64,000 bases of DNA from Bradyrhizobium canariense (GTDB taxonomy: Bacteria; Pseudomonadota; Alphaproteobacteria; Rhizobiales; Xanthobacteraceae), in assembly GCF_019402665.1 (NCBI RefSeq), contig NZ_VSST01000089.1, forward strand, positions 1-64,000, written 5' to 3'. The notes below the pieces were generated by a model, which saw only the letters and a list, made by a program, of their open reading frames with translations, was not told where the DNA came from and did no database searches. Both the position numbers and the translations under genes were made by a program. Shown piece by piece: positions 1 to 7,933 of the stretch; the first letter of the stretch is position 1, and the number at the start of each line of letters is the position of its first letter.

Positions 1-434
1 TGCGCCGGACGATCGGCGTAGATCACCGCAGGCGGGCCGGCAGGGCGGCCGTAGCGCGGATCGTCGGGTGATGTCACGGGACCCTGCGGCGGCGCGGCCG
101 AGTAGACGGGGGCGCCGGCGGGACGGCCATAACGGGGATCATCGGGCGACATCACCGGCCCCTGCGGCGGCGCGGCGGAATACACCGGGGGAGCGCCGGG
201 CGGACGGCCGTAGCGCGGATCCGGGCCGGGCGGCGGCAGCGCTGCCTGCGGCATCGCATCGTCTTCATCGTCCATAGCGTCGAAATTCGGCGCGCGGTCG
301 CCGGGCCGATATTCGGCCGGCGCGCCATAGCTCGGCGCCTGCTGGACCGGATAGCTCTGGGCCTGCGCGAGCGAGGTTCCCGCCGCAGCGACTGTTGCGG
401 CAGCGCATATCGTCAGAAAATGTTTGATCATCAT
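1..434 (-). CDS. Secreted proline-rich repeat protein, C-terminus cut off by window edge (possible L,D-transpeptidase)
   Basis: The frame is open from an ATG at 434 to the window edge (about 144 codons). It begins MMIKHFLTICAAATVAAAG and ends its leader with SLAQAQ, a clear signal peptide with an AQA-type cleavage site. A short acidic stretch follows (DAMDDEDDAM), then three imperfect copies of a 26-28 residue unit built on DPRYGRP-AGAPVYSAAPPQGPV-SPD. This looks like an extended Pro/Tyr-rich periplasmic linker. Bradyrhizobium L,D-transpeptidases (YkuD/ErfK family) often carry such N-terminal repeats, but the catalytic domain would lie outside the window, so that assignment is only a guess. 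A second start, ATG at 431, is equally possible. Confidence 0.7.
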   Translation of the reverse strand, partial: MMIKHFLTICAAATVAAAGTSLAQAQSYPVQQAPSYGAPAEYRPGDRAPNFDAMDDEDDAMPQAALPPPGPDPRYGRPPGAPPVYSAAPPQGPVMSPDDPRYGRPAGAPVYSAAPPQGPVTSPDDPRYGRPAGPPAVIYADRPA

Positions 435-801
435 CGCTCTTGTATAGTCCCCGGGCCCCGTCCGGACCGTTAACGGCCAGATGACGGAAGATAGCGGCAC
501 ATTCAAGACATGACAGGCGGATTTGTGCCTGATTTGCCGATTTGTGATCCGCAAGACTACCGTTGCCTGGTTGCATCACGGGACGAAAATCAGCCCACGC
601 CCGAGATTGCTGGACTAGCCGGCTCTGTTTTTTACGGAACGGCGCGGAATCGTTGCGGTATGTTCGAATCAGCCTGATTCGCCGCCGCTTTGAGCTTCGA
701 TCCCCCGCGTGGCGAACGCGGCAAGCAGTACCGTCACCGCGTTCAGATGGCTCATGGGCCCTGGCCACTTCGCCGCCGGGGCGGAAATTCGCAATCCCTC
801 G
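435..801. other. Intergenic region between divergent genes
   Basis: This 367-base stretch separates the leftward secreted protein from the rightward membrane-anchored protein, so it should hold both promoters. Open frames here are short or Arg-rich antisense frames. No strong promoter hexamers, palindrome or RNA gene could be recognised. If the rightward gene uses its earlier ATG at 709, the gap shrinks to 274 bases. Confidence 0.5.
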
Positions 802-1596
802 ATGCTTCCCGGCTTTCGCTTTCTGTTTGCCGCGATCCTGCTGTCAGCCTCCATCCTGGTATTCGGCCTGGGCGCCGCCGCGCTGCTGCGGGCGAGCCAT
901 GAGCAGTATGTCAGCAACCCCTCCTGGCGGAATGGTCCGCAGGAGCAGGTGTTTGCACAAGCTCCCGAGCCGGCCCAGCCGGTGCTCGCGGTCCTGCGCG
1001 CCGAGCCGGAGGCGGCCACCGATCCGACGCCGTCGCTGCGCGATCAAGTCCCGACCATCGCGCTGCCGATGAGCGAGCCCGAGCCGGTCGTCGTGGTGAC
1101 AACCGAGACCGACGGTCAGCCGCAGGTCGTTGCAGCTCCGGCTGACGTCCCGGCCGAACCGGCCAATGTCGAGGCCAAGGCCGAGACGACGACGGACGCC
1201 GCGGCGCCGGCCTCAAGCAACACGCTTACTCCGGCCGACGCCAGCGCATCCATCGCCGAGGCCAAGCCGGTTTCGATCGCTCTCACAAGCAAACCAACAC
1301 CTGCCGCCCCCAGCGCAGCCTCGGCTTCGTCCACGTTCGACATGGCGAGCGCGAAGTTCGCCGCATTGAATAACCTGGCAACCACGGCCTGGAAGGATCC
1401 GCCGGCGAAGGCCAAGGCCGACGCTAAGGCCGACAGCAGTTCGCCGGAGAGCAAGGCGACTAAGCCGCGGGCGCACCGGGTGAAGAAGCGCCGCCGCATT
1501 GTCCGGCGTCCGCCGCCGCCGGTTCAGCAACTCGATCCGTTCGGGCAGCCGCAACCCACCCTCGCCGCAACGACGACCGCGCGCGCACGTCAGTAG
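802..1596 (+). CDS. Hypothetical single-pass membrane protein with long Ala/Pro-rich periplasmic tail
   Basis: The protein has 264 residues from ATG 802. Residues 1-30 form a hydrophobic anchor (LFAAILLSASILVFGLGAAALL). The rest is low complexity, rich in Ala, Pro, Thr and Glu, and ends with a basic segment (HRVKKRRRIVRRPPPP). No catalytic domain is visible, so the function is unknown. An in-frame ATG at 709 would add 31 residues, but the membrane segment sits naturally at the N-terminus when 802 is used. The gene ends only 2 bases from the convergent sulfurtransferase gene. The Ala/Pro tail suggests a protein spanning the periplasm, but that is inference. Confidence 0.7.
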   Translation: MLPGFRFLFAAILLSASILVFGLGAAALLRASHEQYVSNPSWRNGPQEQVFAQAPEPAQPVLAVLRAEPEAATDPTPSLRDQVPTIALPMSEPEPVVVVTTETDGQPQVVAAPADVPAEPANVEAKAETTTDAAAPASSNTLTPADASASIAEAKPVSIALTSKPTPAAPSAASASSTFDMASAKFAALNNLATTAWKDPPAKAKADAKADSSSPESKATKPRAHRVKKRRRIVRRPPPPVQQLDPFGQPQPTLAATTTARARQ

Positions 1597-1598
1597 GG

Positions 1599-2456
1599 TT
1601 ACGCCGGCCCCGTTGCGATCGGCGGTCCCTTTTCCTGGCCCCATTCCGACCATGAGCCGTCGTAGAGCGCGGTGTCGGTGATGCCGAGGCGATAAAGCGC
1701 CAGCGTCAGCACGCCGGCAGAGACCCCGGAGCCGCAGCTCGTCACAATCGGCGCATCGAGCCTGACGCCGGCGTTCGTGAAGGCCGCGCGGAGATCATCG
1801 AGCGGCTTCATCGTGCCGGTCGCGGCGTCGAACAGCAGGTTATAGGGCACGTTGCGAGCGCCCGGGATATGGCCGGAGCGAATGCCCGCGCGCGGCTCGG
1901 GCGCCCGGCCCTCGAACCGGTCGGCGGCGCGCGCGTCGATCACCTGCTCGACACGGCTTTCGACGTTGGCGATCAATTGCTGCATGCTACGCACGCGCTT
2001 GGAATCGTAGCTCGCCTTGAACGTCGCGGGCTTCGGCTTCGCCTCGCCACTTTCGACCGGACGCCCCTCGGCGCGCCACTTCTTCAGGCCGCCATTGAGG
2101 ATGCGCACATTGCCGTGGCCGAAGGCCAGGAACATCCACCACGCGCGGGGAGCAGCGACCCAGCCGCCGGCATCGTAGAGCACGACAGTATCGGCATTGG
2201 AGATGCCGAGTTGGCCGACGTCGCGGCCGAACTGCTCGGCGCTCGGATACATGTGCGGCAGCGGGTTGGAGTGGTCCGAGACCGCGTCGACGTCGAAGAA
2301 CACAGCGCCCGGCAGATGCGCGGCAAGGTAATCATCCTTCGGCAATGGCAGCACACCCGGCAGCTTGAAGCTGGCGTCGAGCACCTTGACGTTGGCGTCA
2401 TTGATGTGGGCGGCGAGCCATTCGGTGGAGACGAGGGGATCGGTGGGGGTGGTCAT
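1599..2456 (-). CDS. sseA: 3-mercaptopyruvate/thiosulfate sulfurtransferase (two rhodanese domains)
   Basis: A 285-residue cytoplasmic protein with two rhodanese domains. The inactive N-terminal domain covers about residues 8-130 and the catalytic C-terminal domain about 160-280. The active-site loop is CGSGVSA with nucleophile Cys241. A CGSGV(T/S) loop is typical of 3-mercaptopyruvate sulfurtransferases, whereas thiosulfate:cyanide rhodaneses usually have CRKGVT. It moves sulfane sulfur from mercaptopyruvate or thiosulfate to thiol acceptors. ATG 2456 was chosen because it gives the usual family start (DPLVSTEWLA) and normal length; the upstream extension is Arg-rich and reaches towards an intergenic repeat. 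A second rhodanese gene lies upstream on the same strand. Confidence 0.93.
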   Translation of the reverse strand: MTTPTDPLVSTEWLAAHINDANVKVLDASFKLPGVLPLPKDDYLAAHLPGAVFFDVDAVSDHSNPLPHMYPSAEQFGRDVGQLGISNADTVVLYDAGGWVAAPRAWWMFLAFGHGNVRILNGGLKKWRAEGRPVESGEAKPKPATFKASYDSKRVRSMQQLIANVESRVEQVIDARAADRFEGRAPEPRAGIRSGHIPGARNVPYNLLFDAATGTMKPLDDLRAAFTNAGVRLDAPIVTSCGSGVSAGVLTLALYRLGITDTALYDGSWSEWGQEKGPPIATGPA

Positions 2457-2530
2457 TGGCTTTTCCTTGCAGTCATTACGGTGCGCGCGCAGCGCGAGAG
2501 AGTTTGATACGGCGCGCGGCAAATTCCGCT

Positions 2531-2648
2531 GTCATCGCCCGGCCAGTGCGCAATTGCGCACTAGGAACGGGCGATCCAGTACGCCGAGACGATTGTGCTT
2601 CAATCGATAGGCCGCGGCGTACTGGATTCCCCGCCTTCGGGGAATGAC
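2531..2648. repeat. Composite palindromic intergenic repeat
   Basis: This block starts GTCAT and ends ATGAC. Inside are nested inverted repeats: ATCGCCCG at 2534-2541 with CGGGCGAT at 2568-2575; the perfect 16-base palindrome GTGCGCAATTGCGCAC at 2546-2561; ATCCAGTACGCCG at 2574-2586 with CGGCGTACTGGAT at 2615-2627; and a small CCCCG/CGGGG hairpin near 2629-2642. It lies between two rhodanese genes and resembles other palindromic blocks in this window. Confidence 0.8.
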
Positions 2649-2678
2649 GCCGAAAATTGGAGCGGCAGCGCAGGACCC

Positions 2679-3092
2679 TCACCCCTTCTTCTTCGGCTCC
2701 CATTGCTCCACCGGCCCGCCGGCGTCGCGCCAGGCGGCGTAGCCGCCGGCGATGTGGGCGACGGGCTTGAGGCCCATGTCCTGCGCGGTCTTGGCGGCTA
2801 GCGCGGAGCGCAGGCCGCCGGCGCAATGGAAGACGAACTTCTTGTCCTCCTGGAACACCGGCTTGGCATAAGGGCTCTGCGGATCGATCCAGAATTCGAG
2901 CATGCCGCGGGTGCAGGCGAACGCGCCGGGAATGCGGCCGTCGCGCTCGATCTCGCGGGGATCGCGGATATCGACGATAACGACGTCGCCGTTCTTCGAG
3001 ATCTCGATGGCGTCCTTGGCGGTGAGCGTCTCGATCTCGGCATTGGCCTCGTCGATCAGCGCCTTGATGCCGCGGGTGATGGTCTGGGGCAT
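2679..3092 (-). CDS. Single-domain rhodanese-like sulfurtransferase
   Basis: A 137-residue single rhodanese domain. Visible family motifs are the VVIVDIRDPREIERDGRIPGA segment in the N-terminal half, the active-site Cys in FHCAGGLRSALAA, and the C-terminal HIAGGYAAWRDAGGP. The loop CAGGLR is the usual form for single-domain rhodaneses such as GlpE-like and PspE-like proteins. Substrate and acceptor cannot be told from sequence. ATG 3092 follows a good ribosome site (AGGGAGAGCC), and the longer reading frame upstream runs into a palindromic repeat, which argues for this start. The gene is co-oriented with sseA but a repeat separates them, so co-transcription is uncertain. Confidence 0.9.
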   Translation of the reverse strand: MPQTITRGIKALIDEANAEIETLTAKDAIEISKNGDVVIVDIRDPREIERDGRIPGAFACTRGMLEFWIDPQSPYAKPVFQEDKKFVFHCAGGLRSALAAKTAQDMGLKPVAHIAGGYAAWRDAGGPVEQWEPKKKG

Positions 3093-3107
3093 GTGGCTCT
3101 CCCTCTT

Positions 3108-3214
3108 GTTGTCATTCCGGGGCGTGCGCAGCACGAGCCCGGAATCCATTTGTCTACACGTGCTGCGGCCCGATGGATTCCGGGTTCTCGCTGCGCGAGC
3201 CCCGGAATGACAAC
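3108..3214. repeat. Palindromic intergenic repeat
   Basis: The outer arms GTTGTCATTCCGGGG (3108-3122) and CCCCGGAATGACAAC (3200-3214) are perfect inverse complements. Inner arms GCCCGGAATCCAT and ATGGATTCCGGGT add a second stem. The block lies just upstream of the rhodanese gene and 2 bases downstream of the VWA gene stop codon, so it could also end transcription of that gene. Confidence 0.88.
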
Positions 3215-3216
3215 AG

Positions 3217-4392
3217 CTAGTGCGTCAATTCCTTCATCGCACCCTCGAGCCCCTCGATCGTGATCGGATACATGCGGTTGGCGAAGATGCGTTTGATGAT
3301 GGTGGTGGATTCCGAATAGTCCCAATGCTTCTGCTGCACAGGGTTGAGCCACACCGCATGCGGATAGGTGCGGATGATGCGGTCGAGCCAGACCGAGCCG
3401 GGCTCCTCGTTGACGTGCTCGACCGAGCCGCCGGGTACCATGATCTCGTAAGGCGACATCGAGGCGTCACCGACGAACACGATCTTGTAGTCGTGCGGGT
3501 ATTTGTGCAGCACGTCCCAGGTCGGGGTGCGGTCGGTGAAGCGGCGCTTGTTCTGCTTCCACACGCCTTCATAGAGGCAGTTGTGGAAGTAGAAATATTC
3601 CATGTGCTTGAACTCGCTCTTCGCCGCCGAGAACAACTCCTCCACCTGCTCGATATGCGCGTCCATCGAGCCGCCGATGTCGAAGAACACCAGCAGCTTC
3701 ACCGCGTTGCGGCGCTCGGGCCGCATGTGCACGTCGAGATAGCCGTGATTGGCGGTTTCGCGGATGGTGGTGTCGAGGTCGAGTTCATCAGGCGCGCCGG
3801 TGCGCGCGAATTTGCGCAGGCGCCGCAGCGCCACCTTGATGTTGCGGATGCCGAGCTCGACATTGCCGTCGAGGTCTTTGAACTCGCGCTTGTCCCACAC
3901 CTTCACGGCGCGGTTGTTGCGGTTCTTGTGCTGGCCGATGCGTATGCCTTCGGGATTGTAGCCATGGGCGCCGAACGGCGAGGTGCCCGCCGTGCCGATC
4001 CATTTCGAGCCGCCCTGATGGCGGCCCTTCTGCTCCTCGAGGCGCTTCTTCAGGGTCTCCATGAGCTTGTCCCAGCCCATGGCCTCGATCTGCTTCTTCT
4101 CGTCGTCGGTCAGGTATTTCTCGGCGAGCTTCTTCAGCCATTCCTCGGGGATCTCGGCCCCCTCCATGGCGTCGAGCAGGCTTTCCAGTCCCTTGAACAC
4201 GGTGCCGAAGACGCGATCGAACTTGTCGAGGTTGCGCTCGTCCTTCACCAGCGAGGTGCGCGACAGATAATAGAAATTCTCGACCGAATAGTCCGACAGA
4301 TCAGCATCGAGCGCCTCCATCAGCGTGAGGTATTCGCGCAGCGTCACGGGGACCTGCGCGTCGCGCAGAGAGGTGAAGAATTGCAGGAACAT
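3217..4392 (-). CDS. VWA domain protein, CoxE-like partner of MoxR ATPase
   Basis: A 391-residue protein. The N-terminal half (FLQFFTSLRDAQVPVTLREY...) matches the helical region of CoxE-like/YehP-type VWA proteins. The C-terminal half is a von Willebrand A domain with a MIDAS-type DIGGSM motif and a later FVGDASMSPYE segment. Such proteins act with MoxR AAA+ ATPases as chaperones that help insert cofactors or assemble oxidoreductases. A MoxR gene lies close by on the other strand (from 4854). ATG 4392 gives the typical start; the longer upstream frame is compositionally unlike the protein. The client enzyme cannot be named; the molybdoenzyme genes of this window lie more than 14 kb away. Confidence 0.88.
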   Translation of the reverse strand: MFLQFFTSLRDAQVPVTLREYLTLMEALDADLSDYSVENFYYLSRTSLVKDERNLDKFDRVFGTVFKGLESLLDAMEGAEIPEEWLKKLAEKYLTDDEKKQIEAMGWDKLMETLKKRLEEQKGRHQGGSKWIGTAGTSPFGAHGYNPEGIRIGQHKNRNNRAVKVWDKREFKDLDGNVELGIRNIKVALRRLRKFARTGAPDELDLDTTIRETANHGYLDVHMRPERRNAVKLLVFFDIGGSMDAHIEQVEELFSAAKSEFKHMEYFYFHNCLYEGVWKQNKRRFTDRTPTWDVLHKYPHDYKIVFVGDASMSPYEIMVPGGSVEHVNEEPGSVWLDRIIRTYPHAVWLNPVQQKHWDYSESTTIIKRIFANRMYPITIEGLEGAMKELTH

Positions 4393-4515
4393 GGGTGACA
4401 GATTGCCCGTCGGGGGGCGAACGTCAAGGGGCGGAGGCCACTGCTCTGCGCTGGACCGGGAGGGTTTTTGCTCTAGAATTGGCGGTCTCACGGGGTTGTT
4501 TTGGGGACGTTTGCA

Positions 4516-4761
4516 ATGGGAATTCTCGCAGCGCTCATCATTGGCGCGATCGCAGGCTGGCTTGCCGGCAAGATTGTCCATGGGGCGGGATTTGGGCTGA
4601 TCGGCAACATCGTCGTCGGCATCATCGGTGCACTCGTGGCGAGCTGGATTCTCCCTCAGCTGCATATCCAGCTCGCAACGGGCACGGTCGGAGCCATCGT
4701 GGATGCCACGATCGGCGCGGTGATTGTGCTCGTCATCCTTTCGCTGATAAAACGGGTCTGA
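4516..4761 (+). CDS. GlsB/YeaQ/YmgE family stress-response membrane protein
   Basis: An 81-residue, very hydrophobic protein with three predicted membrane segments. It shows the glycine-rich family pattern GAIAGWLAGKIVHGAGFGLIGNIVVGI split across the first two helices, followed by IGAVIVLVILSLIKRV. This is the transglycosylase-associated (GlsB/YeaQ) family, small inner-membrane proteins linked to general stress in several bacteria but without an assigned activity. ATG 4516 is preferred over an in-frame TTG at 4501. It lies between the divergent VWA and MoxR genes. Confidence 0.88.
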   Translation: MGILAALIIGAIAGWLAGKIVHGAGFGLIGNIVVGIIGALVASWILPQLHIQLATGTVGAIVDATIGAVIVLVILSLIKRV

Positions 4762-4853
4762 AAGCCTGACCGAACCAGGAACGGCCGCCACGCGCGGCCG
4801 TTCCCATGTCGCGACCGGGGCAATGCCGGGACGACGACCAACAAGGACGCGCG

Positions 4854-5696
4854 ATGAAATTTACCGGCACCAAGGACTATGTTGCGACCGACGATCTCAA
4901 GGTCGCGGTCAATGCCTCGATCGTGCTGGAGCGCCCGCTGCTCATCAAGGGCGAGCCCGGCACCGGCAAGACGGTGCTGGCGGAGGAAGTGGCGAAGGCG
5001 CTGAACGCCCCGCTTCTGACCTGGCACATCAAGTCCACCACCAAGGCACAGCAAGGCCTCTACGAATACGACGCGGTGTCGCGCCTGCGCGACAGCCAGC
5101 TGGGCGATGCGCGCGTGTCTGACATCAAGAACTACATCAAGCGCGGCAAGCTGTGGGATGCCTTCACCGCCGAGCAGCGCCCGGTGCTGCTGATCGACGA
5201 GATCGACAAGGCCGATATCGAATTCCCGAACGATCTTTTGCTCGAGCTCGACCGCATGGAATTCCATGTCTACGAGACCGGCGAGACGATCAAGGCCAAG
5301 CAGCGCCCGATCATGATGATCACCTCCAACAACGAGAAGGAGCTGCCGGACGCGTTCCTGCGCCGCTGCTTCTTCCACTACATCAAGTTCCCCGATGCCG
5401 ATACCATGACCCGGATCGTCGATGTCCACTTCCCCGGCATCAAGAAGCGGCTGGTCGAGGAAGCCCTGCGCATCTTCTTCGAGGTCCGCGAAGTGCCCGG
5501 GTTGAAGAAGAAGCCGTCGACCTCGGAGCTGCTCGACTGGCTCAAGCTGCTGCTCAACGAAGACATGAGCGTCGAGCAGTTGCGCGAACGCGATCCGCGC
5601 AAGCTGATCCCGCCGCTGCACGGTGCGCTGCTCAAGAACGAGCAGGACGTGCATCTGTTCGAGCGGCTGGCGTTTCTGAGCCGACGGGAAGTGTAG
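4854..5696 (+). CDS. MoxR-family AAA+ ATPase
   Basis: A 280-residue AAA+ ATPase. Walker A is GEPGTGKT near residue 37, Walker B is LLIDEIDK near residue 113, and sensor 1 is in MMITSNNEKELPDAFLRRC, which also holds the arginine finger region. MoxR proteins use ATP hydrolysis to remodel or activate partner enzymes together with VWA proteins. The VWA partner is encoded at 3217-4392 on the opposite strand, an unusual separated arrangement since the pair is often one operon. ATG 4854 follows an AAGGA ribosome site; an upstream ATG (4806) would add 16 residues without family similarity. Confidence 0.93.
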   Translation: MKFTGTKDYVATDDLKVAVNASIVLERPLLIKGEPGTGKTVLAEEVAKALNAPLLTWHIKSTTKAQQGLYEYDAVSRLRDSQLGDARVSDIKNYIKRGKLWDAFTAEQRPVLLIDEIDKADIEFPNDLLLELDRMEFHVYETGETIKAKQRPIMMITSNNEKELPDAFLRRCFFHYIKFPDADTMTRIVDVHFPGIKKRLVEEALRIFFEVREVPGLKKKPSTSELLDWLKLLLNEDMSVEQLRERDPRKLIPPLHGALLKNEQDVHLFERLAFLSRREV

Positions 5697-6383
5697 ACAA
5701 CGGCTCTGCACGCTCGCAATCGCAAGGCGAACGCGCGACGAGCGAACCTGCCTGGACCGGGGCCCGATCACAGCAGGACAATTCCGTAGTCCCGGCGATC
5801 GCTGCTGTTTCGCAACGGGCCAGAAATCCGTCGCGGGCATATGCCGCAAGCCTTCGCGTTGCCGAATTCGTCACCCGGAGCTCAAGCTCGGACGTCCGGG
5901 CTGCGACGAGCACTGGTGTTGCGTTGCCTGGCTTTCCGGCGATCACCAGCTTTTCCACAACGCTCTCGACATTGCGCGATACGCGCGCGAGCTTCCTTGG
6001 CGCCGGACCACTCATCGGTGTCGAAGGCCCGTTCCCATTTGCCGGCAAATGGTCGTTCGATATGCCGGCGACGCCGCCCTGCTCCTCGGCCGGCAACGGT
6101 CGGCGACCAGTTCGTCGAACCTGTTCTCGGTAACGCCGTCGGTCCTTTCTCTCCTCGTTCCAATCGCGAATACGCTCAACACGGGCAACGATCGGCACGG
6201 CCCCCGCGTCACGCTCACGGGAGGGTCCGAGGCCAGGTAGGCCACCCGGCCATCCGCAGACCGGTACGCGAACGGGCTCTCTGGGCGATTTCGAGCCGCC
6301 CTCGCGCAACCGGATGCTCGGCGGTGACCTGCCCTTCGCCAAATCCACTGGTTGCGCACCGGGAGCCACGCTAGAATTCCCCC
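5697..6383. other. 687-base stretch without a supported gene
   Basis: No frame here looks like a real protein. The longest open frames (5841-6374 forward, 5632-6369 reverse) are rich in Arg, Ser, Pro and Cys, and neither has a ribosome site or a recognisable domain. The region may be decayed coding DNA or a long leader of the nicotinate phosphoribosyltransferase gene. No tRNA, terminator or clear repeat was found in it. Confidence 0.5.
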
Positions 6384-7688
6384 ATGACAGTGACCGACAT
6401 TGCGAGCCGAACCTATAATCACAGCTGGCGGCTGGATCCCATCATCCGCAGCCTGCTTGATACCGACTTCTACAAACTATTGATGTTGCAAATGATTCGG
6501 GAATCTTACCCGCATCAGCAGGTGACATTCTCGGTCATCAACCGATCGCGCCATGTGCGGCTCGCCGAAATCATCGACGAGGGCGAGCTGCGCGCCCAGC
6601 TCGACCACGCCCGCACCATCCGCTTCACCAAGAAAGAGCTGATCTGGCTTGCCGGTAACACTTTCTACGGCAAGACCCACATGTTCTCGGCGGACTTCAT
6701 CCGCTGGCTCGCCGAATTCCGGCTGCCCGAATACGAGCTGCGCAAGGTCGAAGGCCAGTACGAGCTGCACTTCCACGGGCCGTGGAGCCATACCACGATG
6801 TGGGAGATTCCTGCGCTCGCCATTCTCAACGAATTGCGCTCGCGCGCAGCGATGAAGGGCCGCGGCCGCTTCGAGCTCGACGTGCTCTATGCCCGCGCCA
6901 AGGCCAAGCTTTGGACCAAGGTGGAGCGGCTGCGCAAACTGGATGGCTTGCGGCTCTCCGATTTCGGCACCCGTCGCCGCCATGGCTTCCTTTGGCAGCG
7001 CTGGTGCGTGGAGGCCGTGAAGGAAGGCCTGGGCCCGTCCTTCATCGGCACCTCCAACGTGCTGCTCGCGATGGACAATGATCTCGAAGCCATCGGCACC
7101 AATGCCCATGAACTGCCGATGGTCGCCGCGGCGCTCGCCAAGGACGACGAGGAATTGCGCTGGGCGCCCTATCGCATCCTCGACCAGTGGCGCCAGACCT
7201 ATGGCGGCAACCTCCTGATCGCGCTGCCCGACGCTTTTGGCACCAAGGCGTTCCTGCGCGATGCGCCGGAATGGGTTGCAGACTGGACCGGCTTCCGCCC
7301 CGACAGCGCGCCGCCGATCCAGGCCGGCGAGGAGATCATCAAATGGTGGGAGCAGAAGGGCCGCAATCCCAAGGACAAGCTGCTGGTGTTCTCCGACGCG
7401 ATGGACGTTGGCTCGATCGAGGAGACCTACCACCACTTCACTGGCCGGGTGCGGCTCTCGTTCGGCTGGGGCACCAATCTCACCAATGATTTCGTCGGCT
7501 GCACGCCGGACGGATCGTTCAATCTCGATCCGATTTCGCTGGTCTGCAAGGTGTCATCGGTCGACGGACATCCGGCCGTCAAGCTCTCCGACAATCCCGA
7601 GAAGGCGACCGGCCTGCCTTCGGAGATCGAGCGCTATTTGCGCGTCTTCGGCGACGCCGGCCGCGTGCGCAAGCCGGTGCTGGTCTAG
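6384..7688 (+). CDS. pncB: Nicotinate phosphoribosyltransferase
   Basis: A 434-residue enzyme that joins nicotinate and PRPP, with ATP, to form nicotinate mononucleotide in the Preiss-Handler route to NAD. The sequence opens with the family signature LLDTDFYKLLMLQMI, has the GTSNVLLA phosphate loop in the middle, and carries the conserved phosphorylated His in GTNAHELPM. FSDAMDVGSI and GWGTNLTNDF near the C-terminus are further family blocks. Length is normal for proteobacterial PncB. ATG 6384 gives MTVTDIASRTYNHSWRLDP. No other NAD-synthesis gene adjoins, so it is probably a single-gene transcript. Confidence 0.96.
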   Translation: MTVTDIASRTYNHSWRLDPIIRSLLDTDFYKLLMLQMIRESYPHQQVTFSVINRSRHVRLAEIIDEGELRAQLDHARTIRFTKKELIWLAGNTFYGKTHMFSADFIRWLAEFRLPEYELRKVEGQYELHFHGPWSHTTMWEIPALAILNELRSRAAMKGRGRFELDVLYARAKAKLWTKVERLRKLDGLRLSDFGTRRRHGFLWQRWCVEAVKEGLGPSFIGTSNVLLAMDNDLEAIGTNAHELPMVAAALAKDDEELRWAPYRILDQWRQTYGGNLLIALPDAFGTKAFLRDAPEWVADWTGFRPDSAPPIQAGEEIIKWWEQKGRNPKDKLLVFSDAMDVGSIEETYHHFTGRVRLSFGWGTNLTNDFVGCTPDGSFNLDPISLVCKVSSVDGHPAVKLSDNPEKATGLPSEIERYLRVFGDAGRVRKPVLV

Positions 7689-7933
7689 CGGCAGGGCAAT
7701 CTCTCCATCGGGTAAACCACTTGGGGCGAATGCGCGACATCGGCTCGCCGATGTCGCGTCAGTTCCGGTTCGACGGCATTTGCAACGATCTGCCAGCATC
7801 CGCTTCACAACGCCTTCACCCTGCGACGCAGTCTCCTGGCATTTTCAAGTCGAGTTAAGCACCTTTCGCGCGTAATCCGCGTTATGAGCGGATCGCTCCG
7901 CTGGGGTCGTTGAGCGACTTGGGGAAACGCAAC

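Noticed and set aside
3220..4398. Long forward open frame opposite the VWA gene
   Set aside because: It is an antisense shadow caused by high G+C: His/Asp/Leu/Val-biased, no motifs, no ribosome site, while the reverse strand encodes a clear VWA protein.
5632..6369. Reverse 245-codon frame in the gap before pncB, considered as a gene
   Set aside because: Its composition is Arg/Ser/Pro-rich, no domain or start signal is visible, and its end runs into the MoxR gene.
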